NCBI RefSeq assembly: GCF_000151105.2
Contig: NC_014804.1
Location: forward strand, 1,724,567-1,788,566
Source: Thermococcus barophilus MP
Lineage (GTDB): Archaea; Methanobacteriota_B; Thermococci; Thermococcales; Thermococcaceae
Direction: 5' to 3'
Length of the DNA: 64,000 nucleotides
In this document: in pieces, positions 8,190 to 16,730 of the stretch
Numbering within the stretch: the stretch's first letter is position 1
Layout: each line of letters opens with the position of its first letter
The notes under the pieces: generated by a model
Seen by the model: the letters and a program-made list of their open reading frames with translations, nothing else
Told to the model about the DNA's origin: nothing
Databases searched by the model: none
Position numbers and translations under genes: made by a program

Positions 8190-9374
8190 TTAAGCTTTAT
8201 CCTCCCTAATTTTTCCCAAATACAGTTTAAAGAACTGGGGTGTGGTTATTGCTGTGAGCATTGAAACAATAACTATGCTTGCGAACAAGCTTTGGTCAAT
8301 CAGTCCTTTTTCCAGTCCGAATTTTAGAATTGCAATATCTAAGCTGCCCCTTCCACCCATACCAATCCCAACTAAAAATGCCTTTTTCCAGTCAAATCCA
8401 AAAATCTTCATACCAAGTGAGCATCCGATGAGCTTTCCGAGGACTGCAGCGACATAGAGAATCACAATCATGAACAAGCTTATTTTGCCCATTGTTGGGT
8501 TGAACATCAATCCCACATAGATAAAGAAGAGCGGAATGAAAAATTCTGTCAGCACAACTTGTAGGTCTTCAATCAGCTCGTTGAGCTTAATTCTGCTTAT
8601 GACAAGCGGATCCTTCCTCTCTCTCAGCCGGCTTATCGTTAACCCAGCTAAGTATGCTCCAATTATTTGATGAAGACCAACTTCTTCGGCTATGAGTGCA
8701 AGGAGGAAAGTTAAGACAAGTGTGAATGTGAAAAAGATGTTTAAGTTGCGCACTATTCCATAAAACCTTTTGGATCGTTTGAATACGAATTCTGAGATGA
8801 GAAGAACAGCAACTATGAATAGGGCTATTTTGATCGTCAGGACTGCAAGTGGCACAAAGCTGAGCTCGCCTCTTGCAAGTGCGGTAATGATGCCGATCAA
8901 ATAAACCGCTATTATGTCGTCAGCAAAAGCTGCTCCCATTAGAATTGAAGAAATCTCTCTTTTGACCCTCTCTCTGACAATAACCCCGCTTGTCACTTCG
9001 ATTGCGGTGTTCCCTAAAGTCACACCAACGAATATAGCAGCTGCTAACCCCCTTCCAAATGCCATTACAGTCATGAAGCCAAGAACAAAGGAAAATGCCA
9101 CACCTAAAATTGCAACGACTGTGGCTTTTAGTTTGTTTGTGGCTATAGCAGAAAAGTTACTTGTTAAACCCATGTACAGCATCATCATCAACAGTCCAAA
9201 CTCTGAAAGAACCTTAAGAGGCTCGGAAGGAGAAATCACATTGAGAACAAAGGGACCTAAGATTATTCCCGTTAAGATATGGGCTATTATCGGATGGATT
9301 TCCCTCTTTTCAAAGAGCCACTCTAAGGTTTTTGCAGTTACCAGAAGAATTGAAAGATCGAGGATATATTGCAA
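8190..9374 (-). CDS. CPA2-type cation:proton antiporter (Kef/NapA-like)
   Basis: 394 aa membrane protein with about 12 hydrophobic segments. It starts at TTG: AGGAGGGT lies 5-6 bases upstream, unusually strong, and no ATG is available before the first helix. Family motifs include HPIIAHILTGIILGPFVL, the unwound-helix region around AAFADDIIAVYLIG with the paired Asp residues of electrogenic antiporters, and GRGSLDIAILKFG. There is no C-terminal TrkA domain. It probably exchanges Na+ or K+ for H+. The gene follows a TIGR00304-type membrane protein by 1 base, so they form an operon. Confidence 0.88.
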   Translation of the reverse strand: MQYILDLSILLVTAKTLEWLFEKREIHPIIAHILTGIILGPFVLNVISPSEPLKVLSEFGLLMMMLYMGLTSNFSAIATNKLKATVVAILGVAFSFVLGFMTVMAFGRGLAAAIFVGVTLGNTAIEVTSGVIVRERVKREISSILMGAAFADDIIAVYLIGIITALARGELSFVPLAVLTIKIALFIVAVLLISEFVFKRSKRFYGIVRNLNIFFTFTLVLTFLLALIAEEVGLHQIIGAYLAGLTISRLRERKDPLVISRIKLNELIEDLQVVLTEFFIPLFFIYVGLMFNPTMGKISLFMIVILYVAAVLGKLIGCSLGMKIFGFDWKKAFLVGIGMGGRGSLDIAILKFGLEKGLIDQSLFASIVIVSMLTAITTPQFFKLYLGKIREDKA

Positions 9375-9375
9375 C

Positions 9376-9630
9376 TCAGACCCTCCTGTTCAGCAGAGCC
9401 ATAAATATCCAGAGAAGCATCAGGATTATTGCAAGGATCATTGCTAAGGTTGCACCTCTCTGAGTTCCAAAGACTATTGGGATTGGCCCTATCATTATGA
9501 CCCCTCCACCTTCAACTTCAGCCTCCCCACCTGCTGCTGTCATTAATGTCCCTATGAACACTAAGAGAAACCCTATGAAGATCATTGCTATCCCAGCTAT
9601 TATCAAAAGCTCCCCTTTCATAGCCATCAT
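9376..9630 (-). CDS. Small two-helix membrane protein, TIGR00304-like
   Basis: About 84 aa from the ATG at 9630 (other in-frame ATGs at 9627 and 9621). It has two hydrophobic helices, ELLIIAGIAMIFIGFLLVFIG and a C-terminal MILAIILMLLWIFMALL, separated by a glycine-rich loop GGGVIMIGPIPIVFGTQ. That pattern recalls the archaeal TIGR00304 family; function is unknown. It immediately precedes the antiporter, and an accessory role in ion transport is only a guess from position. The longer frame upstream of 9630 is not protein-like and overlaps the divergent HAD promoter. Confidence 0.6.
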   Translation of the reverse strand: MMAMKGELLIIAGIAMIFIGFLLVFIGTLMTAAGGEAEVEGGGVIMIGPIPIVFGTQRGATLAMILAIILMLLWIFMALLNRRV

Positions 9631-9700
9631 GAGATTGTATTTTTGCAAGTTTTTAAAGCTTAACCTAAAGGTTATTAAAGCAAAGCCTGAAAGCTCTATT

Positions 9701-10399
9701 ATGCTGGTAATGGTTGACCTTGATGACACTCTCTGCAACACCTGGGAAGCCGGAAAATATACCATAATTAGGCTTTTTCCTCATCTCCTAAGGAAAAGAA
9801 AATTCAAAGCACTGTTTTATATTTTGACCGCCCGTTATAGAGAGCTGGAGCAGTCGAGGGAGCTTTTGGTTCTTGATCTGGACAAGCTCCTTCAGAGAAT
9901 TATGGAGAGGGTGTACAGCAGAGTTAAGAGAGAGGATTTGGAGGAGATGCTTGAACTCGTTGATAGAACGTTCTTTTCAAATCTCAAGCTTTTTCCGGAT
10001 GCTAAATATTTTCTTGAGGAGCTTAAAAAAATTAATGCAAAGTTAGTTCTTGTGACTGACTCATCCACGTACTGGCAGAGGAAAAAGCTTGAGTATCTCG
10101 GCATAAAAGACTACTTCGATGGGATAATAATCAGTGGAGAAACGGGACACAGCAAGCTTGATCCCCACAACTTCTTACTTGCGAGGAGAATGTTTCCTAA
10201 TGAGGATGAAGTTTACATGGTTGGGGATAGAGATGATACGGACATGAAAGGAGGTAAAGCTGTTGGAGCGATTACAATACTTGTGAAAAGAGGATATTTT
10301 AAGGGCAAAAGGGCAAAATATGCAGATTACGTTGTCAAAGATTTGATTGAGGCACTGGAGGTGATCAAGCGTGAGCATGAAAAGCGAGATAAAGCGTAA
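9701..10399 (+). CDS. HAD-superfamily phosphatase
   Basis: 232 aa from the ATG at 9701. No Shine-Dalgarno sequence precedes it, but TTATTAAAG lies about 25 bases upstream, suggesting a leaderless transcript. HAD motifs are complete: I MVDLDDTLCNT, II LVLVTDSSTYWQ, III KLEYLGIKD with the SKLDP lysine, and IV MVGDRDDTDMKGG. A helical cap lies between motifs I and II, as in phosphoglycolate-phosphatase or pyrimidine 5'-nucleotidase-like enzymes. The substrate is not predictable. Its 3' end overlaps the following lipid kinase-like gene by 29 bases, so they are co-transcribed. Confidence 0.85.
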   Translation: MLVMVDLDDTLCNTWEAGKYTIIRLFPHLLRKRKFKALFYILTARYRELEQSRELLVLDLDKLLQRIMERVYSRVKREDLEEMLELVDRTFFSNLKLFPDAKYFLEELKKINAKLVLVTDSSTYWQRKKLEYLGIKDYFDGIIISGETGHSKLDPHNFLLARRMFPNEDEVYMVGDRDDTDMKGGKAVGAITILVKRGYFKGKRAKYADYVVKDLIEALEVIKREHEKRDKA

Positions 10400-10991
10400 A
10401 TCCCTCCACCTGGCAGGCTTAACTGTTCCTGCGGTTTATCTTCTTTTTGGCAAAGAAGCTGCTCTCTTCTTTGTTGGTTTGTCTTTTGTGATGTTTATCG
10501 TTCTTGAACCTCTCAGAATTGTGGAGCATTTTAGGGATCGGCTGAAGAGAAAGCTGGGTCTTTATGTTGATAGACAGCTGATCGAGATCGTTGAGAGAGA
10601 AATAGACATTATAGCGAGGGAACATGAAAGGAGAAGCATTGGGGCGCATATCTATTTTGCCCTTGCTGCGTTTGTCATAGTTTACTTCTTTCCCAGGGAC
10701 ATTGCTATCGGATCTATAGCTGTTGCGACTTTAGGAGATGCCGTAGCTGCAATAATTGGAAAGCCTTTTGGAAAACATCGCTTTAAGAACGGTAAGAGTC
10801 TGGAAGGCAGCTTAGCTTATTTCGTAACTGCCCTGCTCATTCTATCTTCCCTCATTGACCTTCCACACGCATTGATTGGAGCATTGGCCGGAACTTTGGC
10901 TGAATTCTATGAGCTCCCCCCTGATGACAACTTCTCGAATCAGTTGGCAGTTGCTGTTACGCTCTATGCCTTTAGAAACATAGCGTTTTGA
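10371..10991 (+). CDS. SEC59/DGK1-like CTP-dependent lipid kinase (dolichol kinase-like)
   Basis: 206 aa membrane protein. The GTG at 10371 has GGAGGTGAT about 6 bases upstream; an ATG at 10377 is possible. The N-terminal EIKRKSLHLAGLTVPAVYL and the C-terminal LGDAVAAIIGKPFGKHRF followed by NGKSLEGSLAYF are signature blocks of the dolichol/phytol/diacylglycerol kinase family, related to phosphatidate cytidylyltransferases. In archaea such proteins are expected to phosphorylate polyprenols used as glycan carriers or lipid intermediates. It overlaps the upstream HAD phosphatase gene. Exact lipid substrate is inferred. Confidence 0.82.
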   Translation: MSMKSEIKRKSLHLAGLTVPAVYLLFGKEAALFFVGLSFVMFIVLEPLRIVEHFRDRLKRKLGLYVDRQLIEIVEREIDIIAREHERRSIGAHIYFALAAFVIVYFFPRDIAIGSIAVATLGDAVAAIIGKPFGKHRFKNGKSLEGSLAYFVTALLILSSLIDLPHALIGALAGTLAEFYELPPDDNFSNQLAVAVTLYAFRNIAF

Positions 10992-11019
10992 AAAAGAGAA
11001 TAAAATAAAGAAAAACAGG

Positions 11020-13620
11020 TCATCCAATTGTTACCTCTGCAAACGTGCTTATTGTGTCTGCATCAGTCCATTCCTGTCCTGGGTCGAGGTCGTGAACTGA
11101 TGGGTCATCTGGTAATGTTTCTACGGCTGAGTCACCGGCGTTTGCTCCGGTTATCCATGCCACTATGCCGATCTTTGCCGGCTTTCCTCCGAGGGCATCC
11201 CATGGGATTGCGACTTCTAATGTCTGCAGACCGTTTGTACTTCCTGTCCATGCTGCAAATCCGATATCTTGAAGGTTATAGTACTGCCATCCAGTACCGT
11301 TCCAGAGCACAAGCTGCATGGTTTCAATTCTGTCGGTTCCTTTCTCTCCAAAGAACTCCCCGAACCACCAGAAGTAAAGTTCTGCATCAACACCTCTTGT
11401 GAAGCTTATTTTTCTTCCCCATCCATCGGTATCCCCTGTATAGCCCCCATCTTTATAGTCTAAGGCAAATCCATAGGCAATTCTCCATGAAGCTTTGTTT
11501 TCAGTTGTTAATGCGATGTAAAGGAAGTTATCATCGTAGTCGACATACAGTGCTTTGAGATTTGCCCCCTGCTGTCCAAAGCCTGTCGTATCTTCATAAA
11601 CCAATGTTTCTGGACTCCAGTCATCTAAGTTGCCGTCAATCTTCTTTGTAAGCTTATTGGCTAAGAGTTCGCCCTGCACTGCACTGAGGAACTTTTCAAC
11701 TTCTCTCTGAATTCTTAGGAGTCTTGAATATGCTGCAAATATTTTCAAGCTTCCTCTGAGCTCCATGTTTCTTATTCCTATCATCTCCTTCCCTTCATTG
11801 AACATGGAAAGGCTTTCATTAAGCTGCATCTGGAATTTTGTCAAGTTTTCCTGGTATTTGGCTGGGAGTTTTGCTCTGGTAATGTTTTGGAGTAGCTCTT
11901 GGACTATCGGGTACTTCTTCTCATAAAGCCTCGGCCATACATACTTGCCAAGATTTATCATGTCGCTCTGGGTCTTTACTGCTTTTCCTATTTCAAGTTC
12001 CAATGTGGCAATGTTATTTTCCTCATTGACCTCTTGAATAACATTTTCAGGGTCAACAACTGCTTTAAATACGTGGGTTCCCCATGAACCGGGATATTCG
12101 TAGGTGTACACCAAGCTAACTGAGCTTTCTGCGGAAACATTTACAATCCACGAGCTGAGAAGTTCGTCGTTGTCGTAGAGCTCAACTTTAACGTTCTTGG
12201 CATCAACTTTGCCCAAGTTTTGGACTTCAACCGTTAGATTAGCTGGCTGCCAGGGCTCTATGTCCAGAACATTTGAACTCAATTTTACAGTTAATTCGGG
12301 TTTTGGGATTGGAATTTCGATTACAGCAAAGTTCGATAGGTAGTCTTGGTCTGTCCAGTCATTCCCATCAACGTCTGGATCCAGTGGAACTGTATCAACT
12401 GCAGAATCGCCACCAAAGCTACCTGCAACCCATGCTATTATGGCAAGTTCAGACGTTCTTCCCCCTATAGCACTCCATGGAATTGCCATCTCAAGGATCT
12501 GCAATCCATTTCCGCAGGTGGCAGCATATGTAACGACGCTTCCAACGTCCTGATACTCCCATCCGTTTCCTGTCCAGGTTATGAAGTTTCCGCCACCAAT
12601 TTTATCATTTCCAGCATCGTACCAGAAGTAGATCTCGTAATCTACCCCTCTTGAGAACCCTATTTTTCTTCCCCAAGCGTCAGTGTCTCCTGTATAACCA
12701 CCATCTTTGACATCAAGTCCGAATCCGTAAACGATTCCCCAGCTTGCAGTGTTGTTTGTTGTTAGTGCTATGTAGAGGTATTGGTCATCGTATGAAACAT
12801 ACAATTTGTCCAGGTCTGCACCATCTGGACCATCTAATGTGCTGACTCCAACAATCTCGTAGTTTTTCCAATCACTTAAGTTGCCGTCGATGGTCTTTGG
12901 GGCTATCTGGATTTCTGCAAGATTTGTGAAGTAATCTGTGTCACCCCATTCATCTCCGTTGAACCAGCTGGCATAAGGTTCATCAAGACTTTCCATCGCT
13001 GGATCCCATGGCACAGAGCTGACTGCTGAGGAGTCCCCTCCACCTGCAATCCAAGCTATTAGTGCGAGCTTTTCTGGTTTTCCACCGAGCGCTGTCCAAG
13101 GAATCTTAACCTCCAACGTCTGGAGACCGGTTGATGTATCCCCGGTGTATGCAAAACCTGCTCCAACGTCTGCCAATGCTTTATAGTCCCATCCTCCGCC
13201 AGTCCATGTAATGAAGTTGTCTGCTGTGATGCCGCTACCACCGCTATACCAGAAGTAAATCTCGTAATCAATTGCATATCCGTTTCCAAAGCCAATGCGT
13301 CTTCCCCAAGCATCCATGTCTCCAGTGTATCCATTTCCGGTTCCCGGATCAACGTCAATTCCAATTCCATAAGCCAAGTCCCAGCTTTGGGAATTCCTTG
13401 TGGTTATCATAATGTACAGATACTCATCATCCCAAGCAACATATAGGTTATTCAGATTTGCACCTGCGAGCCCATTGTCGTTGGCTGTAGCTATGTAATC
13501 AAGTGTTCCCCAGTCGCCTAAGCTTCCATCAAGAACTTTTGTTCCATAAAGTCCGCTCACTGCCGGCACTAAGCCCAGCACAATAAGTACAACAATAACA
13601 AAACTCGGGCCTTTTTTCAT
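11020..13620 (-). CDS. Secreted protein with three DOMON/glucodextranase-C-like repeats and a CARDB domain
   Basis: 866 aa with a signal peptide (about residues 1-23, ending AVSG). Three related beta-rich modules occupy roughly 28-240, 243-440 and 650-866. Each opens DGxLxDW and contains a GYTGDxDxWGRxIxF block plus LQTLEVxIPW, as in the DOMON-like C-terminal domains of archaeal pullulanases and glucodextranases. A CARDB-type domain (about 443-540) and a helical stretch (540-650) separate modules 2 and 3. No catalytic domain is seen. It is divergent from 4-alpha-glucanotransferase and has a TGM-like site at its promoter, so it probably binds starch or maltodextrin outside the cell. The RBS GGGGTGA overlaps that site. 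No C-terminal anchor is evident. Confidence 0.82.
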   Translation of the reverse strand: MKKGPSFVIVVLIVLGLVPAVSGLYGTKVLDGSLGDWGTLDYIATANDNGLAGANLNNLYVAWDDEYLYIMITTRNSQSWDLAYGIGIDVDPGTGNGYTGDMDAWGRRIGFGNGYAIDYEIYFWYSGGSGITADNFITWTGGGWDYKALADVGAGFAYTGDTSTGLQTLEVKIPWTALGGKPEKLALIAWIAGGGDSSAVSSVPWDPAMESLDEPYASWFNGDEWGDTDYFTNLAEIQIAPKTIDGNLSDWKNYEIVGVSTLDGPDGADLDKLYVSYDDQYLYIALTTNNTASWGIVYGFGLDVKDGGYTGDTDAWGRKIGFSRGVDYEIYFWYDAGNDKIGGGNFITWTGNGWEYQDVGSVVTYAATCGNGLQILEMAIPWSAIGGRTSELAIIAWVAGSFGGDSAVDTVPLDPDVDGNDWTDQDYLSNFAVIEIPIPKPELTVKLSSNVLDIEPWQPANLTVEVQNLGKVDAKNVKVELYDNDELLSSWIVNVSAESSVSLVYTYEYPGSWGTHVFKAVVDPENVIQEVNEENNIATLELEIGKAVKTQSDMINLGKYVWPRLYEKKYPIVQELLQNITRAKLPAKYQENLTKFQMQLNESLSMFNEGKEMIGIRNMELRGSLKIFAAYSRLLRIQREVEKFLSAVQGELLANKLTKKIDGNLDDWSPETLVYEDTTGFGQQGANLKALYVDYDDNFLYIALTTENKASWRIAYGFALDYKDGGYTGDTDGWGRKISFTRGVDAELYFWWFGEFFGEKGTDRIETMQLVLWNGTGWQYYNLQDIGFAAWTGSTNGLQTLEVAIPWDALGGKPAKIGIVAWITGANAGDSAVETLPDDPSVHDLDPGQEWTDADTISTFAEVTIG

Positions 13621-13624
13621 ACTG

Positions 13625-13641
13625 AGTCACCCCGGGTGATA
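13625..13641 (-). promoter_or_regulatory. Degenerate Thermococcales glycolytic motif (TGM)
   Basis: Read on the minus strand the site is TATCAC, five bases, GTGACT; the consensus is TATCAC-N5-GTGATA, so one half is perfect and the other differs at two positions. It overlaps the ribosome binding site of the secreted DOMON protein and lies downstream of its TATA-like ATATAT. In known cases a TGM downstream of TATA represses in the absence of maltodextrins through TrmBL1/Tgr. Confidence 0.6.
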
Positions 13642-13695
13642 ATTGTTCACCCTTGTTGATATATGAGCATGATAATGTTTATATACCTTTTTGAA

Positions 13696-13712
13696 TATCA
13701 CCGTTAGTGATA
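13696..13712 (+). promoter_or_regulatory. Perfect Thermococcales glycolytic motif (TGM)
   Basis: TATCAC-CGTTA-GTGATA matches the TGM consensus exactly. A TATA box (TTTATATACC, 13679-13688) lies just upstream and the 4-alpha-glucanotransferase start is 20 bases downstream. This geometry is the one described for repression by TrmBL1/Tgr, relieved by maltooligosaccharides. Confidence 0.88.
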
Positions 13713-13732
13713 ATTATGATGGAGGTGTTGCA

Positions 13733-15703
13733 ATGATAAATTTCATCTTTGGCATTCATAATCATCAGCCCCTTGGGAACTTTGGGTGGGTTTTTGAAGA
13801 TGCTTACAACAAATCATACAGACCATTTATGGAGATCCTTGAAGAGTTCCCCTCAATGAAAGTTGCCGTTCATTTCAGCGGTCCCCTCCTTGAATGGATA
13901 AACGAAAACCATCCGGAGTATATTGAGCTTTTGAGAAAGCTTGTAAAAAGGGGACAGCTCGAAATAGTTGTTGCAGGATTTTATGAGCCAGTGTTAGCGG
14001 CGATACCAAAGGAAGACAGGATTGAGCAGATAAAACTCCTTAAGGAGTTTGCTAAGAAGCTGGGTTACGACGCAAAGGGTGTATGGCTTACTGAAAGGGT
14101 ATGGCAGCCTGAGCTTGTTAAGACTCTCAGGGAGAGCGGAATTGAGTATGTCATAGTTGATGACTACCACTTCATGAGTGCCGGACTTAGCAAAGAAGAT
14201 CTTTACTGGCCATACTATACCGAAGATGGAGGAGAGGTTATCGTTGTATTCCCAATTGACGAAAAGCTAAGGTACCTGATTCCCTTCCGACCTGTTGAGA
14301 GAACAATTGAGTATTTGGAAAGCTTAGCTGACAGCGATCCTTCAAAGGTCGCTGTTTTCCATGATGATGGTGAAAAGTTTGGGGTCTGGCCTGGAACTTA
14401 TGAATGGGTTTACAAAAAAGGCTGGCTTAGGAGGTTCTTTGATGCCGTCACAAGCAACGAGAAGATAAACCTTATGCTTTATTCCGAGTATCTTTCGAAG
14501 TTTACCCCAAGGGGTGTCGTCTATCTGCCGATAGCATCATACTTTGAAATGAGCGAGTGGTCTCTTCCGGCAAGTCAGGCAAAGCTTTTTGTTGAGTTTG
14601 TTGAAAAATTGAAAAGGAGAGGGGAATTTGAAAAGTACAGGGTATTCGTTAGGGGTGGCATTTGGAAGAACTTCTTCTATAAGTACCCGGAGAGCAATTT
14701 CATGCACAAAAGGATGCTCTATGTTAGCAAACTTGTCAGAAATATTCCAGAGGCAAGGAGGTACATACTTAAAGCCCAGTGCAACGATGCTTACTGGCAT
14801 GGTGTCTTTGGCGGTGTTTACCTGCCTCACCTGAGGAGAGCAGTTTGGGAGAACATCATAAGAGCACAGAGCTATGTCTCCACTGGAAACAGGGTTTTTG
14901 ACGTGGATTTTGATGGAAGAGATGAGATCATTCTTGAAAATGGAAGGTTTATAGCAACGATTAAGCCTCATTATGGAGGGTCAATCTTTGAGCTAAGCTC
15001 AAAGAGAAAAGCTGTTAACTACAACGATGTTTTAGCAAGAAGATGGGAGCACTACCACGACGTCTCTGGAACAACTCCAGGGGAAGAAAGCGAAGAGGGC
15101 GTTGCAAGCATTCATGAGCTTGGTAAGAAAATCCCTGGGGAAATTAAGCGTGAGCTGGCTTATGACTGGCACCTTAGGGCTATTTTGCAAGATCACTTCA
15201 TATCAACTACGGAGACTCTTGATACTTACCGCTTAGTTAAATATCATGAGCTTGGAGACTTCGTTAATCAGCCGTATGAATTTGAGCTTAATGGAAATCG
15301 TGTAAAGCTTTGGCGCAATGGGGGAATCTATGCCGAGAAAAAGGTTCCGGCAAGAGTTGAGAAAGTAATTGAGCTTACAAATGACGGCTTCCTGGCAAAA
15401 TACAGTGTTTCACTTGGCGAGCCTTATGAAACCCTCTTTGGAGTTGAACTTAACTTAGCCGTTCACAGCGTCATGGAGAATCCGGAGGAGTTTGAAGCCG
15501 ATAGAATACTCGTGAACGACACTTATGGCATTGGTAAAGTTGAGATAATCTTAGACAGAAAAGTTAAGGTATGGAAATTCCCAATTAAAACCCTCTCACA
15601 GTCGGAGAGCGGCTGGGACTTTATTCAGCAGGGTGTAAGTTATACCCTGCTATTCCCAACAGAGAAGGAGCTTGAATTTGAAATCAAATTTAGGGAGCTC
15701 TGA
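13733..15703 (+). CDS. GH57 4-alpha-glucanotransferase
   Basis: 656 aa, very close to the 659-aa T. litoralis enzyme. The ATG at 13733 follows GGAGGTG. The GH57 opening FIFGIHNHQPLGNFGWVFED is intact. The catalytic nucleophile is in GVWLTERVWQPEL (Glu) and the acid/base Asp in AVFHDDGEKFGVWPG. The C-terminal beta-sandwich domain begins near residue 400. It disproportionates alpha-1,4-glucans, producing longer maltodextrins and cycloamylose in the cytoplasm. No signal peptide is present. A perfect TGM in the promoter and the divergent secreted starch-binding protein support a role in maltodextrin use. Confidence 0.95.
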   Translation: MINFIFGIHNHQPLGNFGWVFEDAYNKSYRPFMEILEEFPSMKVAVHFSGPLLEWINENHPEYIELLRKLVKRGQLEIVVAGFYEPVLAAIPKEDRIEQIKLLKEFAKKLGYDAKGVWLTERVWQPELVKTLRESGIEYVIVDDYHFMSAGLSKEDLYWPYYTEDGGEVIVVFPIDEKLRYLIPFRPVERTIEYLESLADSDPSKVAVFHDDGEKFGVWPGTYEWVYKKGWLRRFFDAVTSNEKINLMLYSEYLSKFTPRGVVYLPIASYFEMSEWSLPASQAKLFVEFVEKLKRRGEFEKYRVFVRGGIWKNFFYKYPESNFMHKRMLYVSKLVRNIPEARRYILKAQCNDAYWHGVFGGVYLPHLRRAVWENIIRAQSYVSTGNRVFDVDFDGRDEIILENGRFIATIKPHYGGSIFELSSKRKAVNYNDVLARRWEHYHDVSGTTPGEESEEGVASIHELGKKIPGEIKRELAYDWHLRAILQDHFISTTETLDTYRLVKYHELGDFVNQPYEFELNGNRVKLWRNGGIYAEKKVPARVEKVIELTNDGFLAKYSVSLGEPYETLFGVELNLAVHSVMENPEEFEADRILVNDTYGIGKVEIILDRKVKVWKFPIKTLSQSESGWDFIQQGVSYTLLFPTEKELEFEIKFREL

Positions 15704-15749
15704 TTTTTAAAATTTTTAAATTTAAAAAGAAAACGGCCAATGGTTGTCT

Positions 15750-16673
15750 TTATGTGCTGGATATCTGAGGCTTTATTCTAAAGTCTATTGGCTTTTCAAG
15801 ACGCCAGACTTTGCAGAAGGAGCACTTCTCACCTAAAGCTGGCATTCCACATACTTTGCACTCTTTAAATTCTACTTCTTCAATTTCCTGCTCAAAGAGG
15901 TGTCTTTTCCTTAGGTAACCTTTCACGAAGTTTATCTTTGTCCCCGGTCTTTTTTCTTCCATATCGTTCAGGATCTCTTTATAGCTCAGAGTGGTTGCTC
16001 CCCTTGCATGCGGACATTCTTCAACCATGTAGTCTATACCAACCGCTAAGGCGTACGCAACAACTTCCCTTTCTGTGACTTCGTAAAGTGGCTTAACTTT
16101 TTTCACGAATTTACCTTCTCCGGGCAATAAAGGCCCTTGCTTGGCCAAATACTGGGTATTCCAGTTCATTATATTGCCAAAAATGAACGACGCTTCATCA
16201 TCTAAGTTGTGTCCCGTAACGATAACGTCAAATCCATTGTCATAAGCAAATTTGTTAAAGATGTACCTCTTAGTTATTCCACAGTAAGAGCATGTGGGGC
16301 GGGAGGTTTTAAGCTCACCAATCCCGGCTCCCAAGAGCTCTCTAACTCTAACTATATGAAGCTTGGCGTTTATCATCTCACACTGCTTTTTAGCATATTC
16401 CTCACTTTTAGCTGAGTACTCCCCAATTCCAAGGTTTATATAAAGGCATTCAATATTGTAGCCGAGTTTTTTGAGCACGTAAGAGACAACGGCTGAGTCT
16501 TTACCTCCGCTCACAACCACAAGAATTCTCTCGTCTCTTTTTAGAAGCTTGTATTTCTCAATAGTCCTCTTAACTTTTCTCTCAAAATACTCTATGAAGT
16601 GCTCTCTGCAGAGGTACATTTTTGGATAGTGGAGCTTGATGAATGCCTTTTTCTCACAGAATTTGCACTTCAT
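15750..16673 (-). CDS. ttuA: tRNA-5-methyluridine(54) 2-sulfurtransferase TtuA
   Basis: 307 aa, the usual length of the TIGR00269/TtuA family. Domain order: N-terminal zinc finger CKFCEKK...C..H, PP-loop SGGKDSAVVSYVL for ATP binding and adenylation, Cys of SRPTCSYCGITKR (Fe-S cluster/catalytic cysteines), and a C-terminal second zinc finger CKVCG..C..C. TtuA puts sulfur on position 2 of U54 or m5U54 in tRNA, stabilising tRNA at high temperature. The start ATG has GGTGAG upstream. The window also encodes an RNA m5U methyltransferase that could make the m5U54 precursor. Single gene, convergent with the glucanotransferase. Confidence 0.9.
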   Translation of the reverse strand: MKCKFCEKKAFIKLHYPKMYLCREHFIEYFERKVKRTIEKYKLLKRDERILVVVSGGKDSAVVSYVLKKLGYNIECLYINLGIGEYSAKSEEYAKKQCEMINAKLHIVRVRELLGAGIGELKTSRPTCSYCGITKRYIFNKFAYDNGFDVIVTGHNLDDEASFIFGNIMNWNTQYLAKQGPLLPGEGKFVKKVKPLYEVTEREVVAYALAVGIDYMVEECPHARGATTLSYKEILNDMEEKRPGTKINFVKGYLRKRHLFEQEIEEVEFKECKVCGMPALGEKCSFCKVWRLEKPIDFRIKPQISST

Positions 16674-16730
16674 GTTCTCACCTAAGGAAAGGAGAAGAAG
16701 GAGATTTAAAAAACTTGCCTATCTTAATGA

